Shown here: positions 1 to 9,275 of the stretch, one piece after another
Position numbering within the stretch: position 1 is the stretch's first letter
Layout of the letters: every line of letters starts with the position of its first letter
The notes under the pieces: generated by a model
What the model was told of the DNA's origin: nothing
Seen by the model: the letters and a program-made list of their open reading frames with translations, nothing else
The model's database searches: none
Program-made: the position numbers and the translations under genes
Assembly (NCBI RefSeq): GCF_015476115.1
Contig: NZ_CP064295.1
Coordinates: forward strand, 2,226,001-2,290,000
DNA length: 64,000 nucleotides
Direction of reading: 5' to 3'
Source of the DNA: Aegicerativicinus sediminis
GTDB lineage: Bacteria > Bacteroidota > Bacteroidia > Flavobacteriales > Flavobacteriaceae

Positions 1-3000
1 GCTCGGCCCGTCCCTATGCTGAAAACAATCTTAATGCCCAAGTAAAGGCCGTAACCGATTTTAAGGGGTCTACTCTTTTTATACCAGGTAATCACGACTG
101 GTATTCGAAGGGGCCAGTAGGGTTAAAGGATGAAGAGAAATTTATTGAAGATGCTTTAGGAGATAATACATTTCAACCGGAAAATGGGTGTCCATTAGAA
201 TCCATTGATATCAGTGACACGGTTCAATTACTTGTAGTAGATTCACAATGGTTTTTGACTAATTGGGACTATCACCCGACTATTAATGATGACTGTGAAA
301 TTAAAACCCGTGAGCGATTCTTTATTGAACTTGAAGGGGAAATTAAAAAAGCCCAAGGTAAAACAGTCGTTCTTGCCATGCACCATCCAATGTTTACTTA
401 TGGCGCTCATGGTGGGCATTATTCATTAAGAAAACACCTTTTTCCACTTCAATCAGATATTCCAATGCCGGGATTAGCTTCTCTATTGACTCAAATTAGA
501 ACTCAAGGTGGTATCTCTATACAAGATCGATACAACGAAAGCTATAATAACCTCATGAAACGTATTGAAACGTTGGTTATTGAAAGTGGCAAAATTGTAA
601 TTGTTTCGGGCCACGAGCATAATATACAGTATATAGAAAGTGAGGATGACGTTAAGCAGATCGTTTCAGGTGCAGGTTCAAAAGAATCCTTTGCTGCTTT
701 AGGAAAAGAAGGTCTTTTTAGCTATGGCCGTCAAGGATTTGCCGAGCTTACCGTTTTTAAGGATGGAAGCAGTTGGGTACGGATTTATAGTGCTGAGAAT
801 GGAGAGCCAAAATTATTGTTTCAACATGAAGTTTATCCTCCTGATGAACAGTTCGATTTATCACAATTGCCAGATGAGTTTCCTGAAGAAGTAGAAACTT
901 CGATATATACAAAACCAGAAACAGATGTTTCAAGCTTTTATGAAACTGTTTTGGGAGATCGATACCGTGATGTTTACGGAGCGAATATCAAAGTAAAGGT
1001 TGCCACATTGGATACTCTTTATGGAGGATTAGAAGTCGTAAGAGCTGGAGGTGGTCACCAAACTAGATCTTTAAGATTAAAAAGAAAAGATGGCAGGGAA
1101 TTAAATATGAGGGCTCTTCGTAAGAGCGCAACACAATATTTGCAAACCGTATTGTTCAAGGATACCTATATCCAAGATGATTTTGAGCAGACCGAAATAG
1201 AAGATTTAATATTGGATTTTTATACCGCTGCACATCCATATGCATTTTTAGCAATGCCAGATTTATCGGATGCTGCTGCCGTTTATCATACCAATCCTAA
1301 ACTTTATTATATACCAAAACATAAAGCGCTTGGAAAATATAATAAAGATTATGGTGGAGAAATTTATATGATCGTTGAACGACCTGAAGAAAATTATACC
1401 AGCGAGCGCACATTCGGTTATGCAGATGATATTGAGAGCACACACGATATTATTGAGAAAATCCGTGAAGACGAAAAGTATAAGATAGATGAGGAAGTTT
1501 ATATACGCTCGCGATTGTTTGATATGCTTGTGGGGGATTGGGATAGACACCAAGACCAATGGCGTTGGGCACAATTCGACATGAACAATGGAGACAAGAT
1601 TTATCGCCCTATTCCACGAGATCGAGATCAGGTATTTTCAAATTTCGATGGTGCCTTGTTAGATTTAATGAGAGTTATTTCTGGTTCTGCAAAAACATTA
1701 CAGGTTTACGATGCAGAACTTAAGGATATTGAATGGATGAATGCGGCAGGTGTAAAGCTGGATAGGGTTTTGGTTCAGCAATCTGAATTAAGGGCATGGT
1801 TAAACCAGGCAAGATATCTACAGGATCATATTTCAGATGAGGTAATTGAAAATGCCTTCAATAAAATTCCTGAAGAGGTTAGGGGTAAAACAATAGATGA
1901 TATCAAGGAGAAGCTAAAAGGACGTAGGGAGAATATGATTGATATTGCTACTCGTTATTATAATTATCTTAATGGCTTAGTGATATTAACGGGTACGGAT
2001 AAAGATGATTATATTGAAATCACTAGGGTAGGCGATGGGCAAACACATGTTAAAATTTCAAGGATTAAGGATGGGGAAAAGGCAGATGTAATTGTTGATA
2101 GAACTTTTGATAGATCCGTCACAAAAGAAATTTGGATTTATGGTTTAGATGATGACGATATTTTTGAAACCAATGGAAAGGCAAATAATCCTATTTTCAC
2201 TAGAATCATAGGAGGTTTAGGTAATGATATTTATCGCCTAAATGAAGGTCGAAGAATTAAAGTTTATGACCACCAATCCAAGAAAAACACTTTTGAGAAA
2301 AAAGGTGGTGCCCAAATTAAAACCACTGACGTTTATAACTTAAACTTATTCGACTTTCAGAAGTATATTTCCAAGAACAGTGTAATGACTCCTAGCATTG
2401 GGTATAATCCGGATGACGGAGTTAAGGTTGGGTTTCAAACAACAAAAGTGATCAATGGTTTCCAGAGAAATCCATTTTCGCATCAACATAAGTTAAAAGG
2501 GGGTTACTTTTTTGCAACTAAAGGTTTTGCCCTGTCTTATGATGGTGAGTTCGCAAACATAATGAATGATTGGAATCTACAACTCACAGGACTGTTTACC
2601 AGTAACAATTTTACATTTAATTACTTTGGTTATGGTAACGATACTGAAAACTTGGATGATGATTTAGGGTTAGACTACAATCGGGTAAAAACAAGTATCA
2701 TACGTGCTTCTGGAGGAATTCTGAGAAAGCCTGCATTTGGATCTGATTATGGTATTCGTGCTATTGTTGAAGGTATCAAGATTGAACAAACAGACGATAG
2801 ATATATCACTGATGAATTTGTAGAACGTGATGAAGAATTTTATGAAAGAAAATATTTCGGAAGTTTAGAAGCTGAATTTAAGTACCACAGTTCGGATAAT
2901 AATCTGAATCCCACTAGAGGAATGAATTTTCTTTTAAATATAGGGGGGACTTCCAATTTTGATGACTTCGATTCCACATTCGGATATATTAATACGGATA

Positions 3001-3419
3001 TTGGATTCTATAATGCTTTAACTAGAAATAGAAAGTTAGTTTTAAAAACTGATGCTCGTGCACAATTTAGGATAGGAGATGATTATATGTTCTATCAGGC
3101 TGCGAATTTAGGAGGTAGAAACGGACTTAGAGGTTATAGAACTGAGCGTTTTACCGGTCGAAGTTCATTTGTTGGTAGTGCAGATGTGAGATATAGCTTC
3201 CGTTCATTCCAAACAAAGATTTTGCCAATACAAATAGGGATATTTACCGGTTTTGATGTTGGTCGTGTTTGGGCTAAAGGTGAAAATTCTAAACAATGGC
3301 ATAACGATTATGGGGGAGGCTTTTGGGTAACCGCTGCCGAATCTATATCTGGGACCTTCAACCTATTTCATGGAGCCGAAGGATTGCGTTTCTCATTTGG
3401 TTTCGGCTTAAATTTTTAA
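1..3419 (+). CDS. Metallophosphoesterase / Omp85-like barrel fusion protein (5' partial)
   Basis: The frame is open from base 3 with no start in the window, so the N-terminus lies outside. Three parts are visible. First, a calcineurin-like phosphoesterase: IPGNHDWY (81-104), MHHPMF (378-395) and SGHEHN (606-623), the usual metal-binding Asn/His set. Second, a middle segment (about 1000-1650) with GGGHQTRSLRLK (from 1047), GDWDRHQDQ (1533-1559) and RDRDQVF (1617-1637). I cannot name it; the pattern loosely recalls HipA/Fam20-type kinase folds. Third, a C-terminal beta-barrel (about 2350-3419) with the Omp85 loop-6 motif GLRGYR (3123-3140) and a terminal Phe. The protein is therefore probably anchored in the outer membrane with the enzymatic part in the periplasm. 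More than 1130 residues are present. The family and barrel assignment are secure; substrate and topology are inferred. The gene precedes the DUF2254 gene by 24 bp. Confidence 0.85.
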   Translation, partial: SARPYAENNLNAQVKAVTDFKGSTLFIPGNHDWYSKGPVGLKDEEKFIEDALGDNTFQPENGCPLESIDISDTVQLLVVDSQWFLTNWDYHPTINDDCEIKTRERFFIELEGEIKKAQGKTVVLAMHHPMFTYGAHGGHYSLRKHLFPLQSDIPMPGLASLLTQIRTQGGISIQDRYNESYNNLMKRIETLVIESGKIVIVSGHEHNIQYIESEDDVKQIVSGAGSKESFAALGKEGLFSYGRQGFAELTVFKDGSSWVRIYSAENGEPKLLFQHEVYPPDEQFDLSQLPDEFPEEVETSIYTKPETDVSSFYETVLGDRYRDVYGANIKVKVATLDTLYGGLEVVRAGGGHQTRSLRLKRKDGRELNMRALRKSATQYLQTVLFKDTYIQDDFEQTEIEDLILDFYTAAHPYAFLAMPDLSDAAAVYHTNPKLYYIPKHKALGKYNKDYGGEIYMIVERPEENYTSERTFGYADDIESTHDIIEKIREDEKYKIDEEVYIRSRLFDMLVGDWDRHQDQWRWAQFDMNNGDKIYRPIPRDRDQVFSNFDGALLDLMRVISGSAKTLQVYDAELKDIEWMNAAGVKLDRVLVQQSELRAWLNQARYLQDHISDEVIENAFNKIPEEVRGKTIDDIKEKLKGRRENMIDIATRYYNYLNGLVILTGTDKDDYIEITRVGDGQTHVKISRIKDGEKADVIVDRTFDRSVTKEIWIYGLDDDDIFETNGKANNPIFTRIIGGLGNDIYRLNEGRRIKVYDHQSKKNTFEKKGGAQIKTTDVYNLNLFDFQKYISKNSVMTPSIGYNPDDGVKVGFQTTKVINGFQRNPFSHQHKLKGGYFFATKGFALSYDGEFANIMNDWNLQLTGLFTSNNFTFNYFGYGNDTENLDDDLGLDYNRVKTSIIRASGGILRKPAFGSDYGIRAIVEGIKIEQTDDRYITDEFVERDEEFYERKYFGSLEAEFKYHSSDNNLNPTRGMNFLLNIGGTSNFDDFDSTFGYINTDIGFYNALTRNRKLVLKTDARAQFRIGDDYMFYQAANLGGRNGLRGYRTERFTGRSSFVGSADVRYSFRSFQTKILPIQIGIFTGFDVGRVWAKGENSKQWHNDYGGGFWVTAAESISGTFNLFHGAEGLRFSFGFGLNF

Positions 3420-3443
3420 AAGAATAAATCTACATATTACAAA

Positions 3444-4724
3444 TTGAAAGAGCTAATTCAAAAAGGGCTAGGCTTATTGTCACGTATCAAAAATAAGATA
3501 GCTTTTTATCCTACTATATTGAGTTTAGCAGGCTTGGCTTTTTCGTTTATCATGTATTATATTGAAAGTCGTGGGGTATCTTCCTATTTAAAAGAAGAAT
3601 TACCCATGCTTGTAATTAACAATTCAGATACGGCTAGGGTTATTTTGTCTGTTTTTATTGGTGGTCTCATTTCAATAATGGTATTTAGCTTTTCAATGGT
3701 GATGATCCTGCTTAATCAGGCTAGTAGTAATTTCTCTCCGCGAGTTCTTCCAGGTTTAATTTCCAACAAAAAACACCAAATTATTTTGGGTATTTATAAT
3801 GCCAGTCTTCTTTATTGCATTTTTACCTTGGTTGCAATAGAAGGGGAGGGGGATCAAGTAAACATGCCGGGATTTTCTGTATTGCTCTCCATTGTTTTTA
3901 TGGTAATCTGCCTTGGAGCATTTATATACTTTTTGCATTCGATTTCCCAAGGAATTCAAGTGGATAATATTATAAGTAGGATAAAAGAAACAGGGATTAA
4001 ACGAATGAGAAAATTTGTTAAACGCAATCAAGAGTCGACGACGAAACTTCCCCAGAAGAAAGCTTCTTATGTTTTTAAATCCAAGCGTTCTGGCTATTTG
4101 CAGAGTATCCAAATTAACTCCTTAAAAGAGAAATTGGCAGAAAATGATTTAATTCTGCAAACACTTATTCCTATTGGTTCATATGTTTTTGAAGGAACTC
4201 CCATGTTTAAAATATCTGAGCAACTGAACAAAGAGGATGAAGAGGATATTAGTGAATTATTTGTATATGCGAATAATGAACTGGTAAATGAAAATTACGT
4301 ATTGGCGTTTAAACAAATAACCGAAATAGCCGTTAAGGCAATGTCGCCTGGAATTAACGACCCAGGAACTGCCATAAATGCCATAAATGCACTAACTGAT
4401 TTATTTCTAGAACGAATTCAAATTAATAACCATAGTGAATATTTGCATAACGATAAGGTGGTTTTAAAAACCAAGGATTTTACCTTTAAGGAGATTTTAC
4501 ATGCAACTATGGCTTCTTTAAGAACTTATTGTACCAAAGATGTTTTGGTTTCCCAAAAATTAATGCAAATGCTTCTTCAGCTTTATGATCATAAAGCATT
4601 TGGTAAACCGTCTTTTAAAAAACAAGTTAGGAGGGAAATGAAGTTGTTATATAAAGACCTTAAGGGTAACCTCAAGAATGAATCAGATTTGAAAGCCTTT
4701 AAAAACCTGAAGTTCAAATGCTAG
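3444..4724 (+). CDS. DUF2254 family membrane protein
   Basis: A 426-residue protein with the DUF2254 layout: about four membrane segments in the first 165 residues (TM1 around FYPTILSLAGLAFSF, TM2 around LSVFIGGLISIMVFSF, TM3 around GIYNASLLYCIFTLVAI, TM4 soon after). A soluble C-terminal part of about 260 residues follows and contains MSPGINDPGTAINAI, a block typical of the family. The start is TTG at 3444; no ATG lies upstream in frame and the first membrane segment needs this start. It sits 24 bp after the phosphoesterase/barrel gene and 58 bp before the NADH dehydrogenase gene on the same strand, so the three may be co-transcribed. The biochemical function of DUF2254 proteins is not known to me. 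Confidence 0.85.
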   Translation: MKELIQKGLGLLSRIKNKIAFYPTILSLAGLAFSFIMYYIESRGVSSYLKEELPMLVINNSDTARVILSVFIGGLISIMVFSFSMVMILLNQASSNFSPRVLPGLISNKKHQIILGIYNASLLYCIFTLVAIEGEGDQVNMPGFSVLLSIVFMVICLGAFIYFLHSISQGIQVDNIISRIKETGIKRMRKFVKRNQESTTKLPQKKASYVFKSKRSGYLQSIQINSLKEKLAENDLILQTLIPIGSYVFEGTPMFKISEQLNKEDEEDISELFVYANNELVNENYVLAFKQITEIAVKAMSPGINDPGTAINAINALTDLFLERIQINNHSEYLHNDKVVLKTKDFTFKEILHATMASLRTYCTKDVLVSQKLMQMLLQLYDHKAFGKPSFKKQVRREMKLLYKDLKGNLKNESDLKAFKNLKFKC

Positions 4725-4782
4725 TTCGGCAGATAATTTTGAATAAATTCACAATCCGTTAAACCATTAAAAGCTAACAGTT

Positions 4783-6045
4783 TTGTCGCAGCATTTAGTA
4801 ATTATTGGAGGTGGTTTTGCCGGAATTAATCTGGCTAAAAAAATGTGTGGTGATAAGGCTTATCATATAACTCTTATTGATAAGAATAACTATAACTTTT
4901 TTACGCCTCTAATTTATCAAGTTGGAACAGGTTATCTAGATCCCTCCTCAATTACTTATCCCTTTAGAAATCTGTTCCGAAAAAAAGAAAACGTACGTTT
5001 TAGGCTTGGCGAATTTGAAAAAGTGGACCTAACAAACAAGAAAGTAATTCTAAATAATGGAGAGGTAGCATATGACCATTTAATTATTGCCACTGGTACG
5101 CATACAAATTTCTTTGGAAATAAGTCGATAGAAGAAAAAGCTATTCCTATGAAAACCCTTGAGGATGCCCTCGAGATGCGAAACCTATTGCTGCAGCGGT
5201 TGGAATATGCAACAAGGTTAAAAAATAAGCAGGAAAGAATTCCTTGGCTAAATATGGTAATAGCAGGAGGGGGGGCTTCTGGTGTTGAAATTTCAGGGAT
5301 TTTTGCAGAATTAAAAAATCAAACAATACGCAAAGAATTTCCCGAATTAGTGGATTCTGGCGCTAACATTTATTTGGTAAATAGTCGCGGTGAATTATTG
5401 ACTCCAATGAGTAAAGAAAGCCAAAGTTACACCCTCGAAAAATTGACTCAAATGGGTGTAAAGGTAATTTTAAACACGAGGGTTTCAGGCTTTGATGGAG
5501 AGGTGGTTCAGTTAAGCAATGGTAGCCAAATAGAAAGCAAAAATTTAATTTGGGCAACAGGTGTTATTGGTTTTAAATTTGAAGGATTTCCAAATGAATC
5601 TTATGGTCCCGGGCACAGATTGAAGGTGAATGATTTTAATATGGTAGAGGGGGTAGATCATGTTTATGCCCTCGGTGATGCCTGTTTTATGCTAAGCGAT
5701 CCTCAATTTACGTATGGTCACCCCCAATTAGCTCAGGTAGCTATTCAACAGGGGAAACTTTTGGCTGCTAATTTGAAGAGAATGGCTAAAGGAGATTCCT
5801 TGAAAGCATTTCGCTATGTTGACAAAGGTTCAATGGCGATAATCGGTGTTAACAAGGCAGTGGCTGATTTGCCTAAAATCCATTTTAATGGTGTATTTGC
5901 GTGGTTTCTTTGGATTTTTGTACATATTTTATCATTAATCAATTATAGAAACCGTTGGAGAACGTTTTACAATTGGTCCATAGAATACCTTACCAAAAAT
6001 CAAGATCTTCGTTTAATAATTAGGCCAAAGGACAAAATTGATTGA
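4783..6045 (+). CDS. ndh: Type II NADH dehydrogenase (NAD(P)/FAD-dependent oxidoreductase)
   Basis: A 420-residue flavoprotein that would oxidise NADH and reduce quinone at the inner membrane without pumping protons. It has the FAD-binding GGGFAG near the N-terminus (IIGGGFAGINLAKK), the second dinucleotide motif AGGGASGVEISG about residue 162 for NADH, and the late FAD motif YALGDACF about residue 295. The C-terminal 60 residues contain a hydrophobic segment (VFAWFLWIFVHILSLI) followed by a basic amphipathic tail, the usual membrane attachment of NDH-2. The start is TTG at 4783, immediately before the FAD strand; a later start would remove the motif. Length matches the family. Confidence in the family is high; NADH rather than NADPH preference is assumed. 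Confidence 0.9.
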   Translation: MSQHLVIIGGGFAGINLAKKMCGDKAYHITLIDKNNYNFFTPLIYQVGTGYLDPSSITYPFRNLFRKKENVRFRLGEFEKVDLTNKKVILNNGEVAYDHLIIATGTHTNFFGNKSIEEKAIPMKTLEDALEMRNLLLQRLEYATRLKNKQERIPWLNMVIAGGGASGVEISGIFAELKNQTIRKEFPELVDSGANIYLVNSRGELLTPMSKESQSYTLEKLTQMGVKVILNTRVSGFDGEVVQLSNGSQIESKNLIWATGVIGFKFEGFPNESYGPGHRLKVNDFNMVEGVDHVYALGDACFMLSDPQFTYGHPQLAQVAIQQGKLLAANLKRMAKGDSLKAFRYVDKGSMAIIGVNKAVADLPKIHFNGVFAWFLWIFVHILSLINYRNRWRTFYNWSIEYLTKNQDLRLIIRPKDKID

Positions 6046-6160
6046 TTTGTTACTTTGGGTTTATACTTTTAAAAAATAGAAGATTTAATGGGTAATTTGA
6101 AGTTGCGATTTTAAATCAATTCTATAATGAAACTTTCAATTTTTAATTCTTAATATCCAC

Positions 6161-6589
6161 TTAAGGCTCCACTCTTTTAAATCGCATTAACACCTTGTCA
6201 TCAAGTTTAAGTACGAGTTTATCATTTTCTCCGAATTCGAAACTGTTGACTTTTGCCATTGCATTTCTGAAGAACTTTTCTCCTTCGCCACAGTACATCA
6301 TCGTAGACGGACCAGGTTCGCCAAATGTTATATTAGCACCTACTAAATTAAATTCAGCCCCATAACCATTGCAGCCGCTATTGCCTTCTGCCCTCTTGCT
6401 GTCTTTTTTGAATTCTATTTTTGGGTTTTTAGAGGGAAATAATTCTGCAAAATCAGTGTCAGGCTCTGATAAATATTCCAGTTCCCATGCAGTTTCGTAA
6501 AGTTTTTCAGTGGGGACTTTTTGGGAGGTAACACAAGAGCCAATAATTAGAAATGAAATAAGTGCAATAATGGGGCATATGTTTTTCAT
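6161..6589 (-). CDS. META domain-containing lipoprotein
   Basis: A 142-residue exported lipoprotein. The N-terminus has a short hydrophobic stretch ending in the lipobox IIGSC, so it would be lipidated at Cys19. The mature part resembles the META domain (HslJ-like): a TAWELEYL strand near the start, GNSGCNGYGAEF in the middle and MMYCGEGEKFF before the last strands. The conserved NGCN-like turn appears as SGCNGY. META proteins are small beta-rich domains of uncertain function, sometimes tied to stress or inhibitor resistance. The gene stands alone, convergent to ndh and divergent from the dienelactone hydrolase gene, so it is probably monocistronic. Confidence 0.8.
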   Translation of the reverse strand: MKNICPIIALISFLIIGSCVTSQKVPTEKLYETAWELEYLSEPDTDFAELFPSKNPKIEFKKDSKRAEGNSGCNGYGAEFNLVGANITFGEPGPSTMMYCGEGEKFFRNAMAKVNSFEFGENDKLVLKLDDKVLMRFKRVEP

Positions 6590-6702
6590 ATTAAATTCTT
6601 TTACCTGTTTAGTTTTGCCAAGGTCGTGATTTTTTTCAATATTATAAATAGGGAATTTATAACAACTTGATGGAACAAACCCTGCATATAAAAAGCATAT
6701 TG

Positions 6703-6730
6703 TTGCGTGTGTTCAATTTCGTTATCTTTA
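6703..6730 (+). promoter_or_regulatory. Bacteroidetes-type promoter for the dienelactone hydrolase gene
   Basis: TTG at 6703-6705, 17 bp, then TATCTTTA at 6723-6730. This fits the Bacteroidota housekeeping pattern TTG-N17-23-TAnnTTTG with one mismatch in the last base. The start codon follows 16 bp later at 6747. Confidence 0.55.
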
Positions 6731-6746
6731 AGGAAAACCAAAACAG

Positions 6747-7637
6747 ATGAAACCGTTAAAAAAAGAGGATATACAACAGGAAGTGTTCGATCTTTACGAT
6801 GATTATGCCCATAATCGACTTGATAGAAGAGGGTTTATAGAAAAATTGTCTGTCTATGCCGTAGGTGGTATAACTGTAGGATCCTTGTTAAGTTTTATTT
6901 CTCCCGATTACTTAAATACCATTTTGGTTCCTCAAGATGACCCTAGATTAGATTCCAAAACCATTACATATGAGTCTCCCAAAGGAGGTGGAACCATCAG
7001 TGGGCTGTTGTCGATGCCAAAAAATGCTTCCGGCAAGTTACCGGGAATTGTTGTGGTTCATGAAAATAGGGGCCTTAACCCATATATTGCAGATGTGGGT
7101 CGAAGAGCAGCTTTAGAAGGATTTATAAGCTTGGCACCAGATGCCTTAAGTCCCTTAGGAGGTTATCCTGGCAATGATGATGAAGGTCGTACCATGCAAC
7201 GGCAGCGTGACAGATTTGAGATGCTGGAGGACTTTATTGCAGCCTTTGAGTATTTGAAAAATAATGAGAACTGCACAGGTAAAGTAGGTGTCGTCGGTTT
7301 CTGTTTTGGGGGCTGGATATCTAATATGATGGCCGTTAAATTGCCTGATTTAGGAGCAGCTGTACCATTTTATGGTGGGCAACCATCTGCTGAGGAGACG
7401 GCACAAATAAAAGCACCTCTACTTATTCATTATGGTGAATTAGATACAAGAGTGAATGCAGGATGGCCCGATTACGAAAAGGCGCTGAAAGAAAATAATG
7501 TGGATTATCAGATGTTTATGTATCCTAATGCTAATCATGGTTTTCATAACAATACGACGCCTAGATATGATGAGCAGGCTGCCAATCTAGCTTGGAAACG
7601 AACCATTGAATTTTTTGAAAAATATTTAAAGGTATAG
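6747..7637 (+). CDS. Dienelactone hydrolase family protein with Tat-like N-terminus
   Basis: A 296-residue alpha/beta hydrolase of the dienelactone hydrolase type. The nucleophile elbow is GFCFGGW, with Cys as nucleophile as in DLH. The acid is in GELDTRV and the His in NANHGFHNN. Before the catalytic domain there is a charged stretch followed by DRRGFIEKLSVYAVGG and a hydrophobic run, which looks like a twin-arginine signal, although it begins about 27 residues in. The enzyme is therefore probably periplasmic or membrane-tethered. DLH-family enzymes hydrolyse lactones and small esters; the actual substrate is not evident. It has its own promoter-like element just upstream and is convergent with the M20 peptidase gene, 25 bp between the stops. 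Confidence 0.85.
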   Translation: MKPLKKEDIQQEVFDLYDDYAHNRLDRRGFIEKLSVYAVGGITVGSLLSFISPDYLNTILVPQDDPRLDSKTITYESPKGGGTISGLLSMPKNASGKLPGIVVVHENRGLNPYIADVGRRAALEGFISLAPDALSPLGGYPGNDDEGRTMQRQRDRFEMLEDFIAAFEYLKNNENCTGKVGVVGFCFGGWISNMMAVKLPDLGAAVPFYGGQPSAEETAQIKAPLLIHYGELDTRVNAGWPDYEKALKENNVDYQMFMYPNANHGFHNNTTPRYDEQAANLAWKRTIEFFEKYLKV

Positions 7638-7662
7638 GAGGCTTATTTATTCTTGATACTAT

Positions 7663-9090
7663 TTAATTCAGCTTTTTAATTAAATGATAGGTGAATTCTA
7701 TCATTTCCTTGAAATTCTCTTTGGATATTTTTTCGTCTATGCCATGAAATCGTGACATGTTTTCATTATTTATACGCATTGGATAAAAGCGATAGACCTC
7801 ATCCGAAATATCATAAAAATATCGTGCATCTGTTCCTCCTCCAATCAACCCTGGTACTACGATAGAGGTAGGAAACATGGATCGAATTGTTTTTTCCAAT
7901 CCTCTATACATATCCGAATCAATTGTCGATACTGGTGATGGATTGGTTAAGAAACCTACTTCCTCAACTTTCACTTTATCACTTACTGTATTTTCAATAT
8001 GTTCCTTAACGGATTCAATACTTTCCCCAGGTAAAATCCGAAAATTAATTGTGGCTTCAGCAACTGTAGGTATAATATTGTTCTTTAATCCTCCATTTAT
8101 TATTGTCGGAGCAGTAGTAGTATGGGAATTTAAACCTTCAAGTATAGGCTTTTTAAATAGCCAAGGATTGGCAAATGCCATACGTTTCCAAAAAGGAAAT
8201 TCTGGGCCTAAATAATCAAATTGATAGGTAACCGGTTCCACTAGTCTATAAGGCAGTTGATTGTTTTCTAAGTCAACTATTGCCTTAGCCAAAATGCCAA
8301 TGGTGTTTTCTTTTGGAGGTTGGGAACTATGTCCACCCAAAGTCTCAACAATCAATCTAAAAGAAGCAAATCCTTTTTCTGAAAGGTTAACCATTGCTGC
8401 TTCCCTGTCAAGACCAGGAATCATACCCTCAGCAATAAAACCACCTTCATCTAGGGTCATTGCTGCATGTACACCCTTTTGTTTCAAATGTTCTGCGATT
8501 TTGGCCGCTCCGTTACTTCCCCCAACTTCTTCGTCATGACCAAAGGCGAGATATATTGTTCTTTCGGGGGTGTAATTTTGTTCTAATAGTAACTCGATGG
8601 CTTCCATAACTGCAATTAAAGAACCTTTATCATCCATGGTTCCTCTACCAAGAATATATTCATCAGTTACCTTGCCATCGAAAGGTCCGGCTTCCCATTT
8701 ATCTAAAGTCGGAGCATCCACGGGAACCACATCTTGATGGGACATAAAAATCAGAGGTTTTTTGGAATCATCAGAACCCTTCCAAGTATATAATAAGCTA
8801 TAGACATTTATTTTCTCCAATGTCAATTTTTCATGAATTAAAGGATAGGTTTCAGTCAAGAAATCATGGAACCCATTAAAAGCGGTGCTATCTGGGACAG
8901 CGTCTTCACTATATGAAATGGTTTTAAATTGAATGGCTTTCCCTAAATTTTCGTAAACAGAATTAGGTATGGCAACCTCTGTAAGCTGCTCTGGTTCAAC
9001 TTGCTTTGATGATAGAGATAGTGTGTTAAAAACAAGAATTCCAAAAAGTAATAAGGCAATTAGAAGAATTGCAAAAAGAATTTTTTTCAT
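7663..9090 (-). CDS. M20 family metallopeptidase (PM20D1/CPS1-like)
   Basis: A 475-residue zinc-dependent amidohydrolase. The N-terminal 25 residues are a single hydrophobic anchor or uncleaved signal. Metal-ligand motifs of the M20 family are in order: MSHQDVVPV (first His), GRGTMDDKGSL (bridging Asp), GHDEEVGG (catalytic Glu and ligand Glu), and late MRINNENMSRFHGIDE with the last His. The dimerisation insert carries the GGHSSQPP stretch. The long form with N-terminal membrane segment matches carboxypeptidase S / PM20D1 relatives, which cleave or make N-acyl amino acids or small peptides. Probably faces the periplasm. It stands alone between a convergent hydrolase and a DinB gene. Confidence 0.85.
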   Translation of the reverse strand: MKKILFAILLIALLLFGILVFNTLSLSSKQVEPEQLTEVAIPNSVYENLGKAIQFKTISYSEDAVPDSTAFNGFHDFLTETYPLIHEKLTLEKINVYSLLYTWKGSDDSKKPLIFMSHQDVVPVDAPTLDKWEAGPFDGKVTDEYILGRGTMDDKGSLIAVMEAIELLLEQNYTPERTIYLAFGHDEEVGGSNGAAKIAEHLKQKGVHAAMTLDEGGFIAEGMIPGLDREAAMVNLSEKGFASFRLIVETLGGHSSQPPKENTIGILAKAIVDLENNQLPYRLVEPVTYQFDYLGPEFPFWKRMAFANPWLFKKPILEGLNSHTTTAPTIINGGLKNNIIPTVAEATINFRILPGESIESVKEHIENTVSDKVKVEEVGFLTNPSPVSTIDSDMYRGLEKTIRSMFPTSIVVPGLIGGGTDARYFYDISDEVYRFYPMRINNENMSRFHGIDEKISKENFKEMIEFTYHLIKKLN

Positions 9091-9229
9091 TTCGGTTAGT
9101 TAAGGCGGTCAATAAATTTAAAGCAATATCTATTAAAATGGTAACATTAGTAATAAATTAAAGGATTTTCAGAATAACTTTTGAACCATAGATGCGAAGA
9201 GTTTGAATATTTATTATTCATTTCAACAA

Positions 9230-9257
9230 TAAACAAAACCCGCCTTTTGGCGGGTTT
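9230..9257 (-). terminator. Rho-independent terminator after the DinB gene
   Basis: A perfect 9-bp stem AAACCCGCC/GGCGGGTTT (9236-9244 with 9249-9257) and a 4-base loop. Read on the minus strand it is followed by a T-rich run (TTGTTTATTGTTG). It lies 18 bp past the DinB stop. This is the strongest hairpin in the window. Confidence 0.85.
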
Positions 9258-9275
9258 AAATTATCTTTAATTGAA

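Noticed and set aside
1263-1574. 103-residue minus-strand frame inside the phosphoesterase/barrel gene
   Set aside because: Lies fully opposite a strongly motif-supported gene and has no signal or domain of its own.
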